Assembly: GCF_014851765.1 (NCBI RefSeq)
Contig: NZ_JACVAI010000006.1
Coordinates: 62,001-126,000 of the forward strand
Origin: Pseudomonas sp. PDM04
GTDB taxonomy: Bacteria > Pseudomonadota > Gammaproteobacteria > Pseudomonadales > Pseudomonadaceae
Direction: 5' to 3'
DNA: 64,000 nt
Part shown: positions 1-6,305 of the stretch, piece by piece
Numbering within the stretch: the stretch's first letter is position 1
How the letters are laid out: the number at the start of each line of letters is the position of its first letter
The notes under the pieces: model-generated
What the model saw: the letters and a program-made list of their open reading frames with translations, nothing else
Told to the model about the DNA's origin: nothing
The model's database searches: none
Position numbers and translations under genes: made by a program

Positions 1-544
1 ATACCGGCACTTCGTTGAAGACTGCGCCCACCAGCGCGGCGGCGTGGGCGCTGGCTCGGCCCACCGCGTCGTGGTCGATGTTGCCGTCCTCGCGCCAAGT
101 GCTGAACACCACGTCGCCTGGGCGCAGGTAGCGGGCGATGAATTCACTCAACTGACGTTCGCGTTCGGCCAGGGCGTTATCGGTGAACCCCCCGCGAATC
201 CATTTCAGGCTATGCATGGGCAAACCGAGGCGGCGCAAGGCTTCGACGCTTTCCTGGGGGCGAAACACACTGAGACGTTTCTCCGACCATTGCTGCGAGC
301 CCGGATGACTGGCGCTGCCGTCGGTGATCGAGATCAATTGCAGGGGGTGGCCCAGGGCGCTGAGTAACTGCAGCAGGCCACCGCAAGTCACCACTTCGTC
401 GCCGGGATGCGGGGCGATCACCACGGCGCGTGCGCCGGGCGGGACCAGCGTCTGGGTGTTGATCACCGGAACATTGTCCAGTTGAAGCGCAGTGTTCCAG
501 ATCTGGGCTGACAGACTACTGTCGATGAGGGATACGGGTTTCAT
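1..544 (-). CDS. PIG-L family deacetylase, second copy, degenerate active site (3' end outside window)
   Basis: This is a LmbE/PIG-L-fold protein; the family hydrolyses N-acetyl groups from amino sugars using zinc. About 181 codons are visible and the gene runs off the left edge. It is clearly paralogous to the PIG-L gene at 1919-2674: both share the ITDGSASHPGS-like stretch, RPQES and the LRRLGLP segment. The family motif PHPDDE reads PHPGDE here (bases about 397-414), which removes the Asp that acts as general base in characterised members. The downstream HxDH motif reads NIDH. The zinc-ligand Asp of the first motif and the last His are kept. The start at 544 has AAGGA nine bases upstream. 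It lies 122 bases downstream of the glycosyltransferase and may belong to the same transcript. It could be a pseudoenzyme or have altered chemistry. Confidence 0.8.
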   Translation of the reverse strand, partial: MKPVSLIDSSLSAQIWNTALQLDNVPVINTQTLVPPGARAVVIAPHPGDEVVTCGGLLQLLSALGHPLQLISITDGSASHPGSQQWSEKRLSVFRPQESVEALRRLGLPMHSLKWIRGGFTDNALAERERQLSEFIARYLRPGDVVFSTWREDGNIDHDAVGRASAHAAALVGAVFNEVPV

Positions 545-666
545 CAGGCTACGTCCTTGTTATGGTTGATAGCAATGTGCCGCGCTCCGTACCTTGGATT
601 GCAGCGTGCAAGAGTATTGCTCAAGTCAGGCTATTCGTCGCGTGCTTGTTCGTTCCAGTTAGTTTT

Positions 667-1326
667 TTATCCGCTGCGCGCCAGGTCGGACAGGTAGTCG
701 CCAAAGCCGCCCCGGGCCCGGCTGTCCAGGCGTGCGCTGGTGAGCACCTGAGGACGTTGGCTCCACGCAATCGTCGCGCCGCAGCGCTCCAGCTGACGCA
801 CCAGTTGCACGTCTTCATCGCACGCCAGGGGCTCGAAACCGCCGGCGCGCCGGTACGCCTCGGCGCTGATACCCAGGTTGGCCCCGTGAATATGCCGGTG
901 GCCGTCACGCTGCTGATAATGCTGGTGGTAGCGGATCTGCGCCGACTCGTCGAACGACTCGTCCCACGTCTCCACGGTCACCGTGCCGCACACCGCATCC
1001 ACGTCGAGCGCCAATTGTGCCACCAGCCAGTCATGGGCCACCCGACTGTCGGCGTCGGAGCAGGAAATCCAGCGCACCCCGCGTTCCAGCAGAAATCGTG
1101 CCCCGGCCGCACGAGCCTGGCCGACATTGCGTGCCTCGATTTCCAGGCAATGAACCGGATAACTGCCGGCGATGGCCAAGGAGCGATCGGTGCAACTGTC
1201 CAGCACCACCAGCACTTCGACCGCCTCACCGCCCAGCGACTCGTGCTGCGCGGCGCGCAGGGCCGCTCGAAGACAGTCTTCAAGCAGCGCTTCCTCGTTG
1301 TGCGCCGGGATCAGGATGCCAATCAT
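667..1326 (-). CDS. Family 2 glycosyltransferase
   Basis: This 219-residue GT-A fold glycosyltransferase lacks membrane helices, so it is predicted to be cytosolic. The N-terminus IPAHNEE is the usual nucleotide-sugar binding start of family 2 enzymes. VLDSCTD and the SDADSRV segment near residue 90 supply the DxD metal/nucleotide site, and CDEDVQLVRQLER near residue 170 resembles the catalytic-base ED region. The start was chosen at ATG 1326 because it overlaps the stop of the methyltransferase gene as ATGA, like the two junctions upstream. It is the last of four translationally coupled genes. The acceptor is unknown; next to a PIG-L deacetylase and a methyltransferase, a small glycoconjugate is plausible. 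Confidence 0.85.
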   Translation of the reverse strand: MIGILIPAHNEEALLEDCLRAALRAAQHESLGGEAVEVLVVLDSCTDRSLAIAGSYPVHCLEIEARNVGQARAAGARFLLERGVRWISCSDADSRVAHDWLVAQLALDVDAVCGTVTVETWDESFDESAQIRYHQHYQQRDGHRHIHGANLGISAEAYRRAGGFEPLACDEDVQLVRQLERCGATIAWSQRPQVLTSARLDSRARGGFGDYLSDLARSG

Positions 1327-1922
1327 CGCAAACCCTCCAGCGTAGCTACGGAGCGCGGTTCGCGACTCCACAGTTCGAGGATGAAATCGGCTTCCTGATG
1401 CAGGACCAGGCGCGCCAGTTGCAGGTGTTCGTGCAGAAGGTCATGCACCTGCCGGGCGTTCAGGGGGCAGCCCTCGATCGGAGGGCGCCAGTGGCACGCC
1501 AGTAACTGGCCATCGGCGGTCAGCGATTGCGTAGCCTGCTGGATCAAGTGCCTGAGGTCTTCGGCATCCAGGTAGTAGCCGATTTCGCTGAGCACGATCA
1601 GGTCGAACTGTTCTTTCGGCCAGTCGCCGGGCAAGCGGCTGTGGCGCACTTCGGCATGCTCGAACAGGCTCAGGCGGGTGCGGGCCAAGGTCACGGCGGC
1701 GGCTGCGGTGTCGCAACAGAGCAGGCGATCGCAGCGGCCTGCCAGTTCGGCGCTCAACTCACCGTTGGCGCAGCCCGGCTCGAAAATCGAGCGGTAGCGC
1801 GCACGGGGCAGGGCGGCGAGGGTGATCGCGCGTTTGCGTTGTTCGTACCAGCGCTGGCGGAACGCCCAGGGGTCTTCGCTGCCAGCGAACAAACCGTCGA
1901 AATAGCGATCCTCGACACTCAT
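1323..1922 (-). CDS. Class I SAM-dependent methyltransferase, NodS-like
   Basis: The product is a 199-residue methyltransferase. FEPGCANGELS near residue 45 is the SAM-binding motif I (E/DxGxGxG type), and the acidic residue of CCDTAAAA about 20 residues later would bind the ribose. FDLIVLSEIGYYLD is motif IV. The N-terminal segment YFDGLFAGSEDPWAFRQRWY is typical of NodS-like methyltransferases, which in rhizobia N-methylate a deacetylated chitooligosaccharide. A NodS-type enzyme next to a PIG-L N-deacetylase therefore makes chemical sense: deacetylation would expose an amine for methylation. That link is inference. The start at 1922 overlaps the PIG-L stop (ATGA), and the stop overlaps the glycosyltransferase start in the same way. 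Confidence 0.8.
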   Translation of the reverse strand: MSVEDRYFDGLFAGSEDPWAFRQRWYEQRKRAITLAALPRARYRSIFEPGCANGELSAELAGRCDRLLCCDTAAAAVTLARTRLSLFEHAEVRHSRLPGDWPKEQFDLIVLSEIGYYLDAEDLRHLIQQATQSLTADGQLLACHWRPPIEGCPLNARQVHDLLHEHLQLARLVLHQEADFILELWSREPRSVATLEGLR

Positions 1923-2674
1923 ACAAACACCACCTCGAACGGTTGCAGCAAACGCTCGATCACGTAGGGCGCCAGCACCGGCGGCAAGCCGATCTGCGGA
2001 TCGCCCTCCAACTGGCTGGCAAAGGCGTGAATCGCGTGGCGTTTGCGTGCCACCTGCGCCGGCGACAGGAGAATTTTGCGCGCCCGCTGCCATGGCACCA
2101 GGCGGTCTTCGGGCGTTGCCCAGTGCCAGGTCCAGACCGGCAGCTCGTGCACGGTTGCGCCAACCCGTTGCGCGGCGGCAACCGTTGCGCGCCCGACCGC
2201 TTCGTGATCGCAATGTCCGTCCTTGCGCCACGTGGTGAACACCACATCCTCGGGGTGAAGGTGTCGCTCGATGAAATCAACCAACTGGGTTTCCCGTGCG
2301 GCGACCTGACTGTCGGCAAAACCGCCACGCAGCCATTTGAGGTGGTGCAGGGGCAGGCCGAGCCGGCGCAGCGCTTCGGCCGACTCTTGCGGACGGACCA
2401 CACTCAGGCGTTCCACCGGCCAGCGCCGGGAGCCGGGGTGACTGGCGCTGCCATCGGTGACCGAGATCAGTTGCAACGGCCGGTCGGCGGCCAACAGTTG
2501 CAGCAAGCCGCCGCAACCGAGCACTTCGTCGTCCGGGTGCGGTGCCACGACCACCGCGCGTGAGCCGGCCGGCACCAGGTCGAGGATATCGATGACCGGC
2601 ACGTGCGCCAGGTGGCTGGAGGTTTGCCACCGGTGCAGGGGCGTGCCCTGGCCGACGATGGGATTGGCTTTCAT
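1919..2674 (-). CDS. PIG-L/LmbE family N-deacetylase
   Basis: This 251-residue protein has the full metal and catalytic signature of the PIG-L/LmbE family: APHPDDE near residue 48 (His and second Asp bind zinc, first Asp is the base) and GHCDHEAVGR near residue 155. The family removes acetyl groups from GlcNAc-containing lipids, mycothiol precursors or antibiotics. The start was placed at ATG 2674, which overlaps the stop of the acyl-CoA-dehydrogenase-like gene as ATGA; an in-frame ATG three codons earlier (2683) is possible. It is the presumed active member of a pair with the degenerate copy at 1-544. The substrate is unknown. Confidence 0.88.
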   Translation of the reverse strand: MKANPIVGQGTPLHRWQTSSHLAHVPVIDILDLVPAGSRAVVVAPHPDDEVLGCGGLLQLLAADRPLQLISVTDGSASHPGSRRWPVERLSVVRPQESAEALRRLGLPLHHLKWLRGGFADSQVAARETQLVDFIERHLHPEDVVFTTWRKDGHCDHEAVGRATVAAAQRVGATVHELPVWTWHWATPEDRLVPWQRARKILLSPAQVARKRHAIHAFASQLEGDPQIGLPPVLAPYVIERLLQPFEVVFV

Positions 2675-3660
2675 AACGTCCATGTGTCCGGGAGGATGTG
2701 CAGGCCGAGGGCGGCCAGGTCGCGTTCGGCGTGGCTTTGGCGAAGGAAGACCGGCAGGTCGGCGCTCAGGCGGGCGAACTGTGGGTCCTTGCAATACGGA
2801 CCGGCGCCGAGGGCGTGCCCCACATGCCGCAGCACCTGTTCTGCGGCGTCCTCGACCACTGCGCGGACACGTCGTGCCAGGCGTTCGGCGTCGTCCTGCG
2901 GAGCGGCGTCGATGCCGTTGGCGCTGCAACGCAACACCGTCGCCGCCGCATGCAGGGCACTGTCGACCGCCCCCAGGTGGGCGAGGGCATGAGGTTCCTC
3001 GCGCCGGGAGCAATGACTGCGCAAACGTTCGGCGAGGCTCTGGGCCGCGCCGTACCAACACGCGGCAATACCGATGCCGCCTTGCCAGAAGCCAGGGCGC
3101 CGCAGATAGTCACCCGGGTTGCCGATGGCCTGGCCTTCGGCGCCGTCGAACAGCACGTCGACGCTGCCGGTAGCCCCCATGCCCACCGCTTGCCAGCCTT
3201 GAACGCTGAGGGTGACGCCGGGTTGGTCCAGTGCCACCGCAACCAGTTGCTGGCGATCCTGTTCGTCCCACGCCGTCAGCAGCGCGTGGCTCAAGACCGC
3301 CGCTCCGGAACACCAGGCCTTGCGCCCGTGCAAGGTCAATCCGCGACCCTGGGCAACGACCCGCAGCCTGGCGTCCGGCGGCTCGGCCGCCCACATGCCC
3401 CAGGTGCTGGCGGCGGTCGGCGTTCCACCCAGTTGCGCCATGATCGCCAGCGCGTCGGTATGGCCCTCGTACAGCTTGCACAACCCCAGGTCATGCCCGC
3501 CGACGCTGGCCAGGCCCTGAAAACGCTCCAGCGTGCGCCCGCTGCCCGGTAGCGGCAGTTGGTCAAGACGCGCTTCGACCAGTGCCCGCAGGCACCGGCC
3601 TAGCGCTTGCGTGTCGGGATACGCCGGCGGCTGCCGCCGAAGAAATGCCTCGAGTTCCAT
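2671..3660 (-). CDS. Divergent acyl-CoA dehydrogenase-like protein
   Basis: The product is 329 residues, shorter than the usual 375-390 of acyl-CoA dehydrogenases. GRKAWCSGA near residue 120 fits the middle beta-domain (compare GxKxWxTxG of the family), and the C-terminal half is helical and Ala/Arg-rich. I do not see a clear catalytic Glu in the usual place, so flavin-dependent oxidation of a non-CoA substrate, or a non-classical role, is possible. It heads the four-gene coupled operon and starts two bases after the glgX stop, behind a strong GAGGAG ribosome site. That position makes transcription together with the trehalose genes likely. Confidence 0.7.
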   Translation of the reverse strand: MELEAFLRRQPPAYPDTQALGRCLRALVEARLDQLPLPGSGRTLERFQGLASVGGHDLGLCKLYEGHTDALAIMAQLGGTPTAASTWGMWAAEPPDARLRVVAQGRGLTLHGRKAWCSGAAVLSHALLTAWDEQDRQQLVAVALDQPGVTLSVQGWQAVGMGATGSVDVLFDGAEGQAIGNPGDYLRRPGFWQGGIGIAACWYGAAQSLAERLRSHCSRREEPHALAHLGAVDSALHAAATVLRCSANGIDAAPQDDAERLARRVRAVVEDAAEQVLRHVGHALGAGPYCKDPQFARLSADLPVFLRQSHAERDLAALGLHILPDTWTL

Positions 3661-3661
3661 T

Positions 3662-5821
3662 TCACTCCTCTTCCTCATGCTGCAATTCAAACAGCAGCAG
3701 CGAACGCCCGGTCACCGAATACTCATGGCCGAACTCGAAGCGCTCCTGGCCACGGATCGACGGTTGGTTGGTGTCGACCATGCAGGTCCAGAAGCCACCG
3801 TCGGGCACCTGCGGCAGGGTGAAGTTGACGACGTCGTGGTGGGCGTTGACCACCAGCAGCAGCGTCGCATCGCCGCCCTTGCGACGAATGCCGGTCTCCT
3901 GTGCGCGCCCGTCGAGCAGCATGCCCAGGCATTTGCCGTGGGCATCTTCCCATTGCTCGGTGCTCATCTCGCTGCCATCCGGCGCCAGCCAGGTGACGTC
4001 CTTGACGCCGATGTCCTCGTTGTAACTGCCCACCAGGAAGCGGCCACGACGCAGGATCGGGTAGGCCAGGCGCAACTTGATCAGGCGCTTGACGAACTTG
4101 AGCAGGGCCTTGCCGTCTTCGCTCAGGTCCCAGTTGACCCAGCCGATCTCGCTGTCCTGGCAATAGGCGTTGTTGTTGCCGTCCTGGGTGCGGGCGAACT
4201 CGTCGCCGGCCACCAGCATCGGCGTGCCCTGGGACAGCAGCAGCGTGGCGAAGAAGTTGCGCATTTGCCGGTGGCGCAACGCGTTGATTTCGGGGTCGTT
4301 GGTGGGGCCTTCGACGCCGTGGTTCCAGGACAGGTTGTTGTTGCTGCCGTCCTGATTGTTCTCGTCGTTGGCTTCGTTGTGCTTGTCGTTGTACGACACC
4401 AGGTCGTTGAGGGTGAAACCGTCGTGGGCCGTGATGAAGTTCACCGACGCGTACGGGCGGCGGCCGCGCTGGTTGAACATTTCGCCCGAGGCGGTCATGC
4501 GGCTGGCAAAGTCGGCCAATTGGCCCTCGTCGCCTTTCCAGAATGCGCGCACGGTGTCGCGGAACTTGTCGTTCCACTCGACCCAACCGGGTGGGAAACC
4601 ACCGACCTGATAGCCGCCGGGGCCGCAATCCCAAGGCTCGGCGATCATTTTCACCTGGCGCAGCACGGGGTCCTGGCGGCAGGCGACCAGAAAGCTGTGG
4701 CGCTCGTCGAAACCATCGTGATAGCGCCCGAGAATGGTCGCCAGGTCGAAGCGGAAACCGTCGACGTGCATTTCCGTGGCCCAGTAGCGCAACGAATCGG
4801 TGACCATTTGCAGTACGCACGGATGACTCAGGTCCAGGGTATTGCCGGTGCCGGAATCGTTGATGTAGAAGCGCTTGTCGTCGGGCATCAGGCGGTAGTA
4901 CGAGGCATTGTCGATGCCGCGCATGGACAGGGTCGGCCCTTGCTCGTTCCCTTCGGCGGTGTGGTTGTAGACCACGTCGAGGATCACTTCGAGGTTGGCT
5001 TCGTGCAGGTGCGCGACCATTTCCTTGAACTCGGCGATCTTGCCGCTGGCCAGGTAACGCGGGTCAGGGGCGAAGAACGCGATGCTGTTGTAGCCCCAGT
5101 AGTTGGTCATGCCCTTGTGCAGCAGGTGCTGGTCATTGACGAAAGCGTGAATCGGCAGCAGCTCGACGGACGACACGCCCAGCTTGCGGATGTGTTCCAA
5201 CACGTCATCGACCATCAAGCCGGCGAAGGTGCCGCGTACGTTTTCCGGCACCGACGGGTGACGCATGCTGATGCCGCGCACATGGGTTTCGTAAATGATC
5301 GTCTTGTCCCACGGCACGCTGACGCGGTGGTCGTGGCCCCAGGTGTGTGCCGGATCGATCACCTTGCATTTGGGCACGAAGGGCGCGCTGTCGCGCTCGT
5401 CGAAGCTGAGGTCGGCGTCCGGGTGGCCGATGGTGTAGCCGAACAGCGCTTCGGACCATTTCAATTGGCCGACCAGTTGTTTGGCATAGGGGTCGATCAA
5501 CAGCTTGTTGTGGTTGAAGCGATGGCCGTTCGCCGGATCGTACGGACCGTACACACGGTAGCCGTAAATCAGCCCCGGGTGGGCGTCGGGCAGGTAACCG
5601 TGGTAGATCTCGTCGGTGTATTCAGGCAGCTCGATGCGTTCGAGTTCGACTTCGCCGGCATCATCGAAGATGCACAGTTCGACCCGGGTTGCGTTGGCGG
5701 AAAACAACGCGAAGTTGACGCCCAGGCCATCCCAGGTGGCGCCCAGCGGGAAGGGCAGGCCTTCGCGGATTCTCGAAGGCTCGGCGAGCGGTTCTGGCGC
5801 GGATTTTTTTGCACTGCTCAT
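3662..5821 (-). CDS. glgX: Glycogen debranching enzyme (isoamylase type)
   Basis: This 719-residue GH13 enzyme cleaves alpha-1,6 branches in glycogen-like glucan and so provides linear malto-oligosaccharides for TreY/TreZ and MalQ. An N-terminal CBM48-like domain (residues about 20-120) precedes the barrel. The GH13 regions are all visible: DVVYNHTAEG, DGFRFDLA (nucleophile Asp), MIAEPWD (acid/base Glu) and ITAHDGF. The length matches bacterial GlgX/TreX. A GGAG site lies upstream of ATG 5821. It is separated from the DUF2934 gene by 153 bases containing an inverted repeat, so it may have a separate level of expression within the glg/tre operon. Confidence 0.95.
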   Translation of the reverse strand: MSSAKKSAPEPLAEPSRIREGLPFPLGATWDGLGVNFALFSANATRVELCIFDDAGEVELERIELPEYTDEIYHGYLPDAHPGLIYGYRVYGPYDPANGHRFNHNKLLIDPYAKQLVGQLKWSEALFGYTIGHPDADLSFDERDSAPFVPKCKVIDPAHTWGHDHRVSVPWDKTIIYETHVRGISMRHPSVPENVRGTFAGLMVDDVLEHIRKLGVSSVELLPIHAFVNDQHLLHKGMTNYWGYNSIAFFAPDPRYLASGKIAEFKEMVAHLHEANLEVILDVVYNHTAEGNEQGPTLSMRGIDNASYYRLMPDDKRFYINDSGTGNTLDLSHPCVLQMVTDSLRYWATEMHVDGFRFDLATILGRYHDGFDERHSFLVACRQDPVLRQVKMIAEPWDCGPGGYQVGGFPPGWVEWNDKFRDTVRAFWKGDEGQLADFASRMTASGEMFNQRGRRPYASVNFITAHDGFTLNDLVSYNDKHNEANDENNQDGSNNNLSWNHGVEGPTNDPEINALRHRQMRNFFATLLLSQGTPMLVAGDEFARTQDGNNNAYCQDSEIGWVNWDLSEDGKALLKFVKRLIKLRLAYPILRRGRFLVGSYNEDIGVKDVTWLAPDGSEMSTEQWEDAHGKCLGMLLDGRAQETGIRRKGGDATLLLVVNAHHDVVNFTLPQVPDGGFWTCMVDTNQPSIRGQERFEFGHEYSVTGRSLLLFELQHEEEE

Positions 5822-5936
5822 AGAGGCTCCTGCAAGGGCGGGTCATTAATGTGCTTCTGGCTCCCGACGCAGCCCTTAGGGTCGGACAGGGTTGAACACT
5901 CTTTTTTCGGGACGAACGCGTTCACGGTGGCGAGTA

Positions 5937-5956
5937 GGCTCGCCACGATCGATTCA
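5937..5956 (-). repeat. Short inverted repeat between the DUF2934 gene and glgX
   Basis: An 8-base stem (GTGGCGAG / CTCGCCAC) encloses the loop TAGG. It resembles a shortened REP core. A second palindrome, GAACGCGTTC, follows at 5924-5933. No T-run follows on the minus strand, so it is not a standard terminator. It could be an mRNA processing or stability element inside the operon. Confidence 0.5.
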
Positions 5957-5974
5957 CAACATTCTCGGGAAGCG

Positions 5975-6301
5975 TCAGACCGCAGGCGGTTTACGCGCAG
6001 CGCGAGGTTTTTTCTCCGCCGGTTTTTCTCCGGGCGGGACCACCTTTGCTGCGGCGGCCGGCTTGGCCTTGGCTTTGGTTTTTGGCTCGGCTGCCTTGCC
6101 GTTGGCTACCTTGCCCGTGGCGGCCTTGGTGCCCGGCGTTTTGCTGCCGGTGGCCTTGGGGGCTTTCTTTGGGGCCAGGGCTTCGGCTTCGGCCAGCTTG
6201 CGCGCCATTTCCCAATGCCGGGCTTCGTGGCCTTCGGGTTTGCCTTCCGACTCCCAGATCTGATAGGCAAATTCGCGAATGCGTTTATCGTCGGTACTCA
6301 T
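5975..6301 (-). CDS. DUF2934 protein with Lys/Ala/Pro-rich basic tail
   Basis: The protein has 108 residues. Residues 1-40 (RIREFAYQIWESEGKPEGH) form the DUF2934 domain, a short helical module of unknown function. The rest is a low-complexity tail rich in Lys, Ala and Pro (KKAPKATG, KTKAKAKP, KKPRAARKP), reminiscent of histone-H1-like or AlgP-type DNA-binding tails. The start at 6301 is preceded by an AGGAG site that overlaps the treY stop, so translation is probably coupled. A DUF2934 gene between treY and glgX is, from memory, also found in P. aeruginosa. Binding of nucleic acid or acidic polymer is suggested by charge alone. Confidence 0.85.
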   Translation of the reverse strand: MSTDDKRIREFAYQIWESEGKPEGHEARHWEMARKLAEAEALAPKKAPKATGSKTPGTKAATGKVANGKAAEPKTKAKAKPAAAAKVVPPGEKPAEKKPRAARKPPAV

Positions 6302-6305
6302 CGCT

